NCBI GenBank assembly: GCA_049999725.1
Contig: JBNGIS010031368.1
Coordinates: 1 to 27,420 of the forward strand
From: Haplomitrium mnioides
Lineage: Eukaryota; Marchantiophyta; Haplomitriopsida; Calobryales
Reading direction: 5' to 3'
Length of the DNA: 27,420 nt
The stretch's first letter is position 1. Each line of letters opens with the position of its first letter. Positions 1 to 10,035 of this stretch are shown here, one piece after another. The notes beneath the pieces were generated by a model. That model did not search any database and had not been told where the DNA came from. It was given only the letters and a program-made list of their open reading frames with translations. A program made the translations under genes and the position numbers.

Positions 1-85
1 GCTTGTCTTTGTGCATTGTTGGGGCCATCATCATGATGAGTAGCTCATAAAGTGCACCTCTACCTGAGTAGCTCCAATGTGCATC
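1..85. repeat. Satellite monomer fragment left of the retrotransposon
   Basis: This is the 3' part of one 267-bp-class satellite monomer. It has the conserved run from GCTTGTCTTTGTGCATTG through CCATCATCATGATGAGTAG to CTCCAATGTGCATC, as in the array right of 13690. The monomer is cut by the retrotransposon at 85/86 and resumes at 13691 with TCTTCCCATTACTTGG. Joined across the element, the distance between successive CCATCATCAT landmarks (25 to 13875) is 245 bp, which is a normal short variant of this satellite. Confidence 0.95.
81..85. repeat. Target site duplication (left copy), GCATC
   Basis: GCATC directly precedes the TGTTAG end of the 5' LTR. The same five bases directly follow the 3' LTR at 13686-13690. 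Intact monomers elsewhere carry a single GCATC at this spot (AATGTGCATCTCTTCCC), so it is a true duplication made at insertion. Five bases is the usual length for plant Ty3/Gypsy integrases. Confidence 0.95.
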
Positions 86-727
86 TGTTAGGGTCCAGGA
101 TGGGAGTTAAAGACGCACGCAAGGAAAGACAAAAGAGGAATAAATCAAAAAAAAGGAAGAAAGAAAGCAAGCAAATGGCAAAAATGGCAAACAACGGACA
201 CTGTCCAAACAGAAGGACAAAAGACTTTTAAAGATTTAGTCAAAATACTTTCTTAGAATTTAGTTTAGAAACATTTTTTATTGTATTTAAAGTAGAAAAG
301 TTCTTTAGGATCTAGAAATACAATCGTAGGAATAGCAGTTGTCTTCTGAATCACAAGTACCAATCAGGTCGAGAAGCAGATCAGACAGCAACAACTCGAA
401 CAATTGAAAATGAAGGAAAAGGGAGAAAATCTATGGCGGCAAGAAGAAAAGTAAAGAAAGACGCTAGTGGTATATGAGAGTTTTGTGTGTGTATTGTAAA
501 GCGTGCGAGTATACGTTTTGTGTTTTGTGGAGTTTTGAAAAAAAAAGGTATGTGGGTAAATAATATGTTTAGTAAATTATATTAAAATATTAATTAACTA
601 ATGTTAAATCTAAGCTGCAGCCAAGCCAAACCAAACCAAGAAGAGAAAAGAAAAGATGACTTAAAAAGGGATGGTGTGGATTTGATGGATCCAATGGCCC
701 TCCCATGTAGGGGTTAGGGCCCATTTT

Positions 728-760
728 AAAAAAAAAAAAAAAAAGAAGAAGAAGAAGAGA
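728..760. repeat. Simple repeat in 5' LTR: A17 run plus GAA repeat
   Basis: A run of 17 A is followed by four GAA units and GA. The matching place in the 3' LTR (about 10846-10863) is instead A6 followed by TAAATAAATAAG, so the two LTRs have diverged here by slippage since insertion. Confidence 0.9.
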
Positions 761-3247
761 GGGGGGCTCATTTTTTCCCCTCTTCCTCTCTCTTTCTTGG
801 TTCTTGTGCGCACTCGTTCTTGGTTCTTGTGCACGTCGCGGTCCAAGACTGTTGTGGGGACGATGCCGTTGGAAGACTCGTATGCTGGAGGGTGGCGCGG
901 TGCAATTTTGGGGTCTTGGAATGTGGCACCGGTGCGGGGTGTCAGAAGTTTTTGGCTGGTAGTGGTGGTGAGTCGCATGTTGGTGCGCAAGATAATATAA
1001 CCTGTCTGGCGACTGAACATGGGAGATGAAAAAACAAATGGAGGAGTGATGAGGAGTGGAACGCACTGTATCTATGGGTAGAATCAAAGGCAGTGATGAA
1101 AGTGTTGGGGAATGTAAGGATTCTAACAACCTGCTCTGAACTAGTGCCAATACTACCACAACACTCACGCTGCGATTAGGCCGACCGGAAGGGAAACATG
1201 GCAAAGAGCATGGAGGTCTAGATAGAAACCAATTGCCAAAGGGGAGCATTTGCTGAAGGGGGCGTGGAGGTCTGCACAAAAAACAAAGAGTCTTGAGCTA
1301 GCAAAACAAATGGGAAGAAGACCTATTACTAGCTAGAAATAAAGGTGAGAAGGAATAGTGACATGCGGCTGTAGGACAAAACGACATGATTTGCTGATTT
1401 TATTACTAGAGATGTTGCGCTCATGGATTTTGCAACTAGAGCTGTGGTGTTCCATTCAAGAGGGAAACTCTGACTCTCATAGAATGCTTGACATTCCTCA
1501 GTAGCATGCACAATGGAGGCCAGAATTGAAAAGCATTTTTCAGTGTATAATGTGAAGAATATCACGCGTTGAAAGGACGATGTTGCAATAGCAAATGAGT
1601 GTTCATGAGCATATTGAGACCGTGTTTTGATTGTTGGAGCCGGATCCCAAAATGGGTACTTGCTGAAGAATGTCCAATGAGTTGTCTTGTTTCTGCTCTG
1701 TAGCTTGAGAGGTGGATTCAATGTCCACCTTGGAAGGGAGATCACAATAAGAAAAGTAAGGCACCAATAAAAGGGAAGTGTGATAGCCTCGAGCAAAGGA
1801 GAAGCCAACAATGTGGATCAAGAAAATGAGGTAGGGCTGTGGTCGAAGGAGGATACTACCCTGTAGTACCTTTTTGCTCAAGGGGTACAACTGAACAGAA
1901 AACTCCCTAGATCGAAGACGGTCAGAGAATTAGAGTCAAACCGGCATGTCCCATGCAGAGCTATGGATGGGTTGTCGGGAGATAGATCGTATATGTGCGG
2001 GAAGGAGTTAACATTCGTATTTCCGAGCGAGATGTGATAAGACAACTCTACCGTTGCAAGTCAATGTCAGAATTATGGAAGTGGATCTGAGAGATGGGAG
2101 AGAGAATTGAGAAATGTGATTCATGCAGGCTATAGGAAGACATGACAATGTAGGTGGGGGTGAATGCTAGCATATCGCATGGAAGAAAGAAGACCATTGG
2201 GAAGGAGTAAGAGTAACATGGGGCTGGAATATAAAGAGAATATAGGTAGCCCATTAGGAATGTATGATCAAAACAATCAGAGGTGTGGGCTCAATCGTGA
2301 GTTCGACAGCATCACATGTTTCGATACTGGGAGGAAGAAGTTTGCGAAGTGGGGAGGATACGAGTGGGACATAACCCTTGATTTAATGACCAACCATGTG
2401 GGGAAAGGCCAGACATTGGTGTCTACCAATTAATATAATGGTGAGTTATGTAGTGAAGTCGAGGACTAGGAGTTGACAGTAGGAGATGCTTCCATTAAGG
2501 GAAGATTTAACAAAGGGACACAAGTATTGTTGGAGGCATGAGGTTCTGGAATAGGGTGTGAAAGCCAATAGGTGTTGGGTGAGGGAGGCTGAGATTGGGT
2601 AATACTAATAGAGAGAAATATCTTGGTAGGAAGAATTCTGGTGATGAATGATTGCAGTTTGGACTAAGAAGGAATCTTGAGTGGTGAAAAGGAAGGAGGC
2701 GAGGTGACTGGGAGCTTAAGGGAAGAAACCACATAGATAAGTTGAGAGTGAGACAGAATCTGGAGAAAAAGCATGAGAGCACCGAGGCTGAAGACTCTTG
2801 AAGTTCAGTGTTAGTGATGAAGTTGTCTCACATATGACCGTTGGCTCTTGACTACACTACTACTTTCCATACTTCCAAGGGTGCATCCGGGGCTGGTAGC
2901 AAAGGTAAAGAAAACATTGGAAAATTTATGTGATATATGTTTGTGTGTGCGTGGAGAGATTTGTTTTGTCCTACTATGTTTAGTTCAAGTGTTAGGTGAG
3001 TTAAGGGATGTTTACAATATTTCCGACAGTTGGTATTTATGTGTGTTGCTAGATCACTCATTGGAGTCTAGTGAAGGTTGTTATAGGATAGGAGTACACG
3101 CTTGACGATGCTAGAACCCAAGGAGGGGTAAGGCTTGAAGTATGTTGTATTGGTACAATGTGTCTGTCCATTGAATAAAGTGCTATTCCAGGTTATATGA
3201 ATGTGTATGAGCCGTGGTACATCTGTGAATGATATGCTCTTCCAAGT

Positions 3248-3255
3248 TATAATAC
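3248..3255 (+). promoter_or_regulatory. Candidate TATA-like box in 5' LTR (weak)
   Basis: TATAATAC within an A-rich stretch lies about 330 bp before the LTR end. It is conserved in the 3' LTR at 13353-13360. Position and composition would suit a U3 promoter near the 3' end of a very long LTR, but AT-rich words are common here and nothing else supports transcription starting at this place. Confidence 0.2.
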
Positions 3256-3581
3256 ATAAAAAAATCAGATGCTAGTGTTTTATTTCAATTTTGTTACGGG
3301 CTACTACTCCTGAGCCAAAAGACAAACCAGCATGCCAAAAGTTGTTTGTAGATCCATAGCCGGTCTTGGGGGAAGAAGCACCCTCATGATCCCTTGAGTC
3401 CTGGTGGACCTCACTACCACCACGACCAAGAGTATCCGTAGATAGCCTGATCAGCGGGAGTTCTTACCTTGTCCCAACCCAGTGACTGAAATCTAGAAGT
3501 TAGGCCTTATACTACAACCGAACCTACCAATCCAAAAGGTAGGTCTCCTCCCCTTATGCCCTGCACATCAAGACCTAACAG

Positions 3582-3595
3582 TGGCACCATTGCCG
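3582..3595 (+). other. Primer-binding site, complementary to tRNA-Asp 3' end
   Basis: TGGCACCATTGCCG begins one base after the 5' LTR. It matches TGGCGCCGTTGCCG, the complement of the plant tRNA-Asp 3' end, at 12 of 14 positions. This primer is typical of Athila-type Gypsy elements. Both mismatches are G to A within CpG dinucleotides of the consensus, as expected if methylated CpGs decayed on the opposite strand. Confidence 0.85.
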
Positions 3596-4081
3596 TTTTG
3601 GTGGCTCTTCTAGCGACCTCTGCAACCAGCATGTCTTTTGCTGAAATGGCGGAAGCATGTGACATGACCTTAGACCATTTCCTGTATCGCATGTGGGTGG
3701 AGACCATCGATACTCTGTGGTGGTTGGCTACCTGGATTCTGTTGGATACTCTCAATTTTGAAGACATAGAGCCAGTTACCAGCCTTCAATCTCTACAATA
3801 GTTAGTAGTTTTTTTCTTCGTTGTGTATTTTAGTTAGTTCTCGTGGAGTCGGTATCTTTATATCCCATGAACTATAGGGTTTCTCTTTGATCCAGCCTAG
3901 TTCTCTTACATTCCAGATCTGAGGTGTGCCACACCTTTCTTTTGTCAATTCAATTTGCATTTGCATATTGGGCTAGAGGCCGTAGGCTGCAGGTTTCTTT
4001 TATTTTTGTGGCACATCCCTCTTCTGGAATCTTGGAGTCTAGTCTTGAATCTTTGGGGAACAAAGTTGCTTCAATTGGTGT
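3596..4081 (+). other. Untranslated leader between primer site and gag
   Basis: No recognisable domain is seen in the roughly 490 bp before the first plausible gag start. An 81-codon open frame (3556-3801) begins inside the LTR and crosses the primer site, so it is not treated as a gene. The stretch is expected to hold the packaging and dimerisation signals of the genomic RNA, but I cannot point to one. Confidence 0.7.
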
Positions 4082-5868
4082 ATGAAGCGTCCTCCTCCAC
4101 TTCCTACCTCTTCTCGATCTAATAGGTACGTTTGTAGGTGTCTGCGTCCGTTGTATCCTAGGAAGAAAACTCGACTATCCCATTCTCCCTCTCATGTTCC
4201 CAATCAGGTCCTAGTCATGGCTTTCCAGCAACCATTACCTTCAAGATACACATGCCATAAATTCACTAGCCAGATGATAGTTGATTGGGTAGATGCAGAC
4301 ATGCATCTGAATCGTTTTCTGGCCTTAGCTGCAGCTACATGAGATCCTGAAGATGTTCTCAGACATTAGTTCTTAACCACCTTAGATGGTGATGCCATCA
4401 ACTGGTATTTCAAAGAGGTCGCTGCCATAGTTTCATGGCATGATCTTTGTACATTGTTTCTGGACTATTTTCATCCAGCATACCACTTCGATCGTGCATG
4501 GGATGACCTCTTTCGCATTCGAATGTATGCCAAAGAGTCCATTCAGGACTACAACAACCGATTTAAAGTAGTAGTCAGTAAGAGAAGAACTCCCCCACCA
4601 GTAGAAGATCAAATAGGGTTCTTCATCAAAGGTCTACCGAATTCCATTCAAGAGCATATGTTGCTCCAAGACCCGCAGACCTTAGATAGAGCCATCCAAG
4701 TAGCTACCTCTTACGAAAAGATGCTTTTGAGGAGAGAACACTTCGCATTGGTTGCTTCCTCTTCCCCTAACAAGGCGCCCAGCATGAGCACCTTGAGTTA
4801 TGGGGCCTCACATGCTACCATGACTGTGGTATCGACTCACTCCCATCCAAATCCAGCAGTCCCTACCAGATCAAAATCTTCCATTGCTTCCAACACACTC
4901 CGAGATGAATTTGTTGAGTTCAGAGCAGAGGTCAGAAATGATACATCCAATCTACTCGCTGACCAAATGGCAAACATGAAAATACAAATGGTCCAATTGG
5001 GTGTTGGACCCAATACCCAATCCCAACCTGCCAATATTTGGTGCACCCAATGCAATCAGCAACATTCTTCCTTAGAGGCTTGTCCTTCGGCCATTTGGTG
5101 TGACCTGTGCCTATCATCAGACCATGAGACGGATGTTTGCCCTATCTGGAGAAGGCTTCGAGTAGTAGAAGCTAAGTCAAGTGCTAATGTCACCATGGCT
5201 GTTGTTCCTCCTCCTACAGTAGCGTTGGCTTCTTCCACCTTACCTCAAGCAGCGCCAACCGTAAGTCAAGTCTCTCCTCCTATATACCAAGCTCCTCCAA
5301 CTGCCCAGCCAGCACCTTATCAGCAACAGAGCTACCCACATGCAGCCATGCAACAAGGAGGCAATCCTCCATACGCTCAGTATAGGCCTCCTATAGGACT
5401 GACTTGTTATAATTGCTAGAGTCCTAATCATCTATCTAGAGAATGCCCCCACCCACGTATAAAGCAATATTATTAGAACAAACCTCAACCTATGTACCAA
5501 CGACCTAATCAAGGCTACCCAAACCAACGACCTTACAACAATCAGTTTGGACATCAAGGCCAGAACTCTAATGCTTATTATGCTCCACAGCAACCTCAGT
5601 ATCAGCAACAACAAAATTACCATCCTTATCAACACAACCAGCCTACCTACCAACAACATCAAGCAGGGTACAATCAAACAGGCTACCAGTAGGCTCCGCA
5701 ATATCAACAGCAACAATACCAACCCACCTAGCTATATCAATCAGCCCCACAACAAACTCAGAATTTGGGAACAGGGTATGCACCTCCGCCACTACAGATT
5801 ACTTACTACCATGCGCAACCCAATCAGGCTTCTATAGTTCAACCAGCTCAACAATTGGCTTTGGCACT
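4082..5868 (+). pseudogene. gag: gag (capsid and nucleocapsid), broken by in-frame stops
   Basis: This would encode the structural polyprotein that packages the element RNA into cytoplasmic particles. The frame opens at ATG 4082. A second ATG at 4217 (MAFQQ) is an equally plausible start. The capsid region contains the plant retrotransposon gag signature around GDAINWYFKEVAA, then FLDYFHP and YNNRFK. The nucleocapsid has cysteine/histidine knuckles: a non-canonical C-x2-C-x3-H-x5-C near 5042-5083, a canonical C-x2-C-x4-H-x4-C at 5099-5140, and a third canonical one at 5405-5446 that is interrupted by TAG at 5417. A Gln/Tyr/Pro-rich tail follows (about 5477-5865). In-frame stops are TGA 4340, TAG 4367, 5417, 5474, 5690 and 5729. 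The frame otherwise stays open to near 5868, where similarity moves to the -1 frame. Confidence 0.9.
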
Positions 5869-6639
5869 GCCCCTTAGCCTTAGCTATTAGCTACTCTGCA
5901 AGCAACTCCAGTTCTCCCTCTCCTTGCTACATCAAACGTTGGACCCCCACAAAATGTCCAGCAAGTTCAGGTGGTCCCAATCAATATTACCTTACGCTCT
6001 GGGGCTCAATTGGCCACACCTGCTGCCCCTCTTTGGCTGGAGGAACCCTGTGTAGTGGCAGCCCCTCCCTTGGCTGCCCCACTAGCACGAGCGCCTAGGC
6101 TTAACTTTTCTGCCGATTTGGCCACACTCAATGCTCGTGCTAATCTCCTTTACAGGATTCTAGTGCACACTCTAGTGGACCCTATGCCTTCTCCTCAAGT
6201 TCCACTCGATCAGAATATTTCCTCTATGGGCCCAGAACAAAAAGCTACACTTGAAGCTCTGCCTCTCCCTCCCAAGAAGACCGTTAAAGGGATTCCAATG
6301 AGGCGTCATAAGTGCAAGGCTCTTCCTTTATCCTTGCAAAACATTGCGCCATATGATATATTTGCAGATGTTGCTCAATAGCCGGCACACATGTCCATTG
6401 GCCAGCTTTTGCGCCTCCATGCGCCTTCTCGTAATTCTCTTCGATCAGCCTTGGTCATGCCTTGGAAGCACCCCCACGCAACCTGTTTAGTGAAGGCCAA
6501 CAAGCCTAAGGCAGCTAAGTGCCGCACACCTTCAGCGCTTCCAATAGAGGAACCTTCTTCTTCTTCTCCTTCCATTCCTCTCAGTCTGGTTTCAGATCCT
6601 CCTCCCATGGCAGAGATGCCTCCCAACGAAGAGGCCTTT
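5869..6639 (+). pseudogene. gag-pol linker with ITLRSG motif
   Basis: From about 5869 the meaningful frame is -1 relative to gag. At 5986-6003 it encodes ITLRSG, a short motif commonly found just before the protease in plant Gypsy polyproteins. The stretch is otherwise rich in Pro, Ala and Leu without a recognisable domain. In-frame stops are TAG 5875, 5881 and 6379. The frame change is either a one-base deletion in this copy or the gag/pol frame arrangement of the family. Confidence 0.75.
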
Positions 6640-6978
6640 TCCGCTGTCCATATGGTCTCCTTATATGACCTTGGGGCACCAGCCACTGCCATTCTCATAG
6701 ATGGTGTCATGATTCCAACAGCACATTTGGACACTAGATTAGCGGTTAACATCATGACAAAGCATACCATGAGCTCTATTGGATATCCCATGAGTGCCTT
6801 GCAGAAAACCTCTCTAGTTCTTCGCCTTGCAGATGGCAGCGATGTTCTGCCCCTTGGAGTTCTCCAAAATGTGCCAACTCTCTTTGCAAACTAGGAATAC
6901 TTGGTTCACTATTTGGTCCTGCGTATAATGCAACGTAATCAATATCCCTTACTTCTTGGGCGTCCATGGCTGAAATAA
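6640..6978 (+). pseudogene. Retroviral-type aspartic protease domain, active site altered
   Basis: In active elements this domain cuts the Gag-Pol polyprotein. The order is right: a hydrophobic strand ending ILIDGVMIPTAHLDT, then AVNIM, then LRLADGS, and finally LLGRPWL at 6955-6972, the usual C-terminal Gypsy protease motif. At the active site (6730-6741) the sequence reads Asp-Thr-Arg-Leu where the family has Asp-Thr-Gly followed by Ala or Ser. The invariant glycine is therefore lost, through AGA where GGN is expected. In-frame stops TAG 6892 and TAA 6976 also break it. Confidence 0.85.
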
Positions 6979-7338
6979 AGCCACATACAATTGGATTTTG
7001 CGGATGGCACGCTGACCATTGGACTTCTAGGATAGAGAGTGGTTCTCTCCATGTATACCCATGCCCCTTCTCCATCCCCTCAATCTCTGGAGAAGTAATT
7101 TACAGATTTATCGCTGGTGGATACAACCTCTCGATTCTTGATCCCACAAATTGAAGATGATACTCTCGATCCTTTCGGCAATCTCTTTCTCACCTGTAAT
7201 TTTTTGGAAGTTCAATTTAAGGACTTACCAATTCTTCCAGTAGAACACAAAAGTCTAAAGGTCTATGACGGAATTTCTGAGGCCCAAGAACCGGCCTTCT
7301 TACAGCTTATCCACAAATACATTGATGTTTTTGCTTGA
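6979..7338 (+). pseudogene. Protease to reverse transcriptase connector
   Basis: The pol frame continues with stops TAG 7033, TAA 7096 and TGA 7336. The segment around 7285-7335 (EPAFLQLIHKYIDVFA) resembles the short region found just before the reverse transcriptase of plant Gypsy elements, where a Trp codon usually follows. Here that codon is the TGA at 7336, consistent with a TGG to TGA change. Confidence 0.7.
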
Positions 7339-8160
7339 GAGTATGATGAGATGACAGGAATCCCAGCATCTATATACCAATATCACATCAGGCTTCGATC
7401 GGATGCTCACCCTATTTGAAAGCATCCATACCGACTCAATTCTAAATATACAGACCTGGTTCAGAAAGATATAGCCAAAATGCTATACGCCGACATCATC
7501 TCCCACGTAGGCCTCACAGATTGGGTTTCACGAATTGTGGTGGTTCCAAAACCTGATAGATTAGTAAGAGTATGTGGCGATTTCAAGTCCCTCAATGCTG
7601 CCACCATTCCAGAACACTTCCCTATTCCTTTTATCGACACAATTCTGGATAACGTGGTTGGAAAACAGTGTTACAGTTTTCTGGATGGTTTTTCTGGCTA
7701 TAATCAAATCGAAATCCATTTGGATTCTAGACATCTTACCACTGTCACTACGCTTTAAGGGTGCTACTCCTATAACAAATTGGTCTTTAGCCTTTGCAAT
7801 GCCCCAAGCGCATTCCAGAGAATCATGCTCATGGCATTTGAGTCCCTTCTCCAAGGACCAGAAAAGTGTCTTGAGATTTACTTGGACGATTTTACGGTGT
7901 ACAGCACTACAGACCAGCATCTTGCCAAATTGAAACTTGCTTTCACTTGTTGCCGCACATATGGCACTTCATTAAATCCCAAAAAGTGTAAGTTCCTCGC
8001 ACCAGCAAGTGTGCTTCTAGGGCATATTATCTTAGAGAAAGGACTCCATCCAGATCTTGCAAAGGTAAGGATTATCCTCTCACTTCCCCCATTGACCACA
8101 GTCAAGCAGCTCCAACATTTTTTGGGAAAATTGGTCTATTACAAACGCTATTGCTAGAAT
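7339..8160 (+). pseudogene. Reverse transcriptase domain, catalytic box kept, stops present
   Basis: This domain copies the element RNA to DNA. Motifs appear in family order and in a single frame: WVSRIVVVPKPD, VCGDFKSLNAATI, FPIPFIDTILDNV, SFLDGFSGYNQIEI (catalytic Asp at 7684-7686), FSLCNAPSAFQRIM, then the catalytic YLDD at 7879-7890, followed by LNPKKCKFL, VLLGHII and LQHFLGKLVYYKRY. The three metal-binding aspartates are all present. In-frame stops are TGA 7417 (where the family usually has Arg), TAA 7756 and TAG 8155. Between 7420 and 7755 and between 7759 and 8154 the frame is continuous, so damage is by point changes and not by indels. Confidence 0.95.
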
Positions 8161-8190
8161 TATGCTAAGGTCGCTGCCCCTCTATATCAA

Positions 8191-8640
8191 TTGACATGGA
8201 ATACAGTTCCCTTTATCTGGACTGAGGACTACCAGCAAGCATTTCAAGCATTAAAAGATGTCTTGGCTTCTCTTCCCTTTCTAGCTCCTATCGACTGGTG
8301 TCTTCCGTTTCTTGTGATGGTGAACACTTCTTCTATTGCCACAAGCGCAGTACTGCCCCAAATTCAGAAAGGCAAAGAGTGTCCTATTTATTATGTTGGA
8401 TGTCAACTCATCTTGGCTGAGAGAAATTACAATGTCACTGAGTGAGAGGCCCTTGGACTCATCCATGCAGTCCAAAACTTTTACCATTACCTTCTGGGCA
8501 CTTTTGTCGAAGATCATGACTCTTTGAAGTACATCATTAACAAGCCTGATCTCACTGGCCGCCTCGCTTGTTGGGTGCTTCTTCTTTGGGAGTTTAATTT
8601 CTAACTCTAGGTTCGACTAGGCAGCAAGCATGGGAACTAT
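8191..8640 (+). pseudogene. RNase H domain, first catalytic Asp replaced by Asn
   Basis: RNase H removes RNA from the RNA-DNA hybrid during reverse transcription. The region after the reverse transcriptase has FIWTEDYQQAFQALK, the core strand LVMVNTSS, then PIYYVGCQLILAERNYNVTE and the TGA at 8443, FYHYLLG, and an EDHDSLKYI segment. At 8323-8325 the codon AAC (Asn) stands where the family has the first catalytic Asp. The KHGNYDLLSR stretch that follows at about 8626-8655 is the usual link to integrase. Further stops are TAA 8602 and TAG 8608. Confidence 0.9.
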
Positions 8641-8796
8641 GATCTCTTATCTCGTGTGCCTGGAATTCTTGAACCCAACTCCGTAGATCACACTTTTCCG
8701 AACTTGTGGGTTTTCCAAGTCTCTACCTTGCTCACTACAGAGGTTAGCCTTGATCCACCGTACAAGCAGTTGGCTGCCAATCCTTGATACAGCCAT

Positions 8797-10035
8797 ATGA
8801 TTTCTTACCTCACAAATGGCACTCTTCCTTCCCATCTCAGGTCTGATCAACGGCAAGCCTTCACCAGATCGGTTGCCCCTTACACAATTCTTTCCAGTAT
8901 TCTCTACAGAATGGGTGTGGATGGCATCTTGAGAAGATGTCTCGTGCCACCACAGACCATGCAGGTTCTACACGGTTGCCACACCTCTACGTATGGAGGC
9001 CATTTTGCAGGCAAGACTACCGCTAGAAAAGTACTTTGCTCTGGTTATTGGTGGCCTATGTTATTTGCAGATTCCCACACATTTGCTCGCACATGTGACA
9101 CCTGCCAGAGAATAGGGAAACCTGCACATAATCTAGAGATGCCCTTAGTGCATATCTTACCCCTATTTGCTTTTGAGAAATGGGGACTGGACTTCATAGG
9201 TCCCATTACCTCACCTTCTCGTGCAAGACAAAGCCAATATATACTAGCAGCTACTGATTATGTCACCAAGTAGGTGGAAGCTATCGCGCTTCCTGCCGAT
9301 AATGCAATATCAGTTGCTTCCTTCCTCTATTTCGAGGTCTTGACCAAATATAGATGTCTTTTAGAGCTAGTTAGTGATCGCAACACTCATTTTTTGAATG
9401 AGGTCATTGAAGCCTTCACAGCTTTGTACTCCATTCGCCATCGCACATCTGTGCCTTACCATCCTCAAGCCAATGGTCAGGCCAAGAGTACAAACAAGAT
9501 TTTGTAAGCTATACTTACCAAAACTGTCTCGCATCACATATCTGATTGGGATGAGCATTTACTTGCGGCATTATGGGCCTATCGCTCCATAACCAAGGTA
9601 GCTACAGGTTTTACACCATTCCAACTAGTCTATGGACAAGAGGCCCTACTGCCCATTGAAATACATGTCCCTTCCTTGCGGGTTGCCATTTCCAATCAAT
9701 AAAGACCCTTAGAGTCCTTGCAACACCGACTGGTAACCTTAGAAAAATTGCAAGAGGATAGGATTCAGGCCTAAGATCTGCGCTTTGCCCATTAGCACCA
9801 CATCAAGCTCACTCATGATAAAACAATCACGAGATGCACATTTGAGACCAATGACCTAGTCTTGGTGTTTGACATGATATTTTTACATTTTGCACCCAAG
9901 TTTACAACACATTGGTCTAGCCCTTACAGGGTGACAGCTGTCCATCCCCATGGCTACCTTAGCCTTTCCACATTAGATAGTACAACCTTTGCTGCCCTTG
10001 TGAATGCCAATCATGTGAAGCTCTATTGTGTCTGA
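8797..10035 (+). pseudogene. Integrase (zinc finger, catalytic core, C-terminal module), catalytic Glu replaced
   Basis: Integrase inserts the DNA copy into the host chromosome. The N-terminal zinc finger is intact: H-x6-H at 8980-9003 and C-x2-C at 9094-9105. The catalytic core has Asp 9190-9192 in WGLDFIGPI and Asp 9376-9378 in LVSDRNTHF. Exactly 35 residues after the second Asp comes Lys (AAG 9484-9486) in NGQAKSTNK, where DD35E requires Glu. A C-terminal module ending HWSSPYRV and HVKLYCV follows, with its natural-looking stop TGA at 10033-10035. There is no chromodomain. Stops inside are TAG 9271 (in a place where the family has Trp), TAA 9505, 9700, 9772 and TAG 9793. TGA 8785 lies just upstream. 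No frameshift is seen. Confidence 0.95.

Larger units (their letters stand above)
86..3580 (+). repeat. 5' LTR (3,495 bp)
   Basis: It begins TGTTAGGGTCC and ends AAGACCTAACA, with TGTTAG/CTAACA as short terminal inverted repeats. It aligns along its whole length with 10202-13685. In about 700 bases compared by eye (2881-3580), some 5% of positions differ, with two to three transitions per transversion. Small indels add to this, mostly in low-complexity tracts such as the A17 run and GAA repeat at 728-760. I see no conserved coding sequence. Open frames on both strands are probably chance. A precise U3/R/U5 division cannot be read from one copy. Confidence 0.96.

Noticed and set aside
590-1279. 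A 229-codon minus-strand open frame in the 5' LTR.
   Set aside because: It runs through the poly-A/GAA tract and is broken into shorter pieces at the matching place in the 3' LTR. Composition is low-complexity and no family is recognisable.
1329-1811. A 160-codon minus-strand open frame, also open in the 3' LTR (11434-11916).
   Set aside because: The two versions differ at about 23 of 160 residues although the DNA differs by only about 5%, so nearly all changes alter amino acids. There is no sign of protein-level selection and no recognisable domain.
2164-2433. An 89-codon plus-strand open frame kept in both LTRs (12269-12538).
   Set aside because: Of about 15 base differences between the copies, about 11 change an amino acid, which is close to the neutral expectation. 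No domain is recognisable.
3556-3801. An 81-codon open frame just upstream of gag.
   Set aside because: It starts inside the LTR and reads through the primer-binding site, so it cannot be an element gene with its own conserved start, and it has no recognisable domain.
4340-9795. In-frame stops corrected by U-to-C RNA editing or by reassigned stop codons.
   Set aside because: U-to-C editing is known from organelle transcripts of some ferns and hornworts, and could not repair stops at Trp positions such as 7336 and 9271. Altered catalytic residues also show that the copy is decayed and not recoded.
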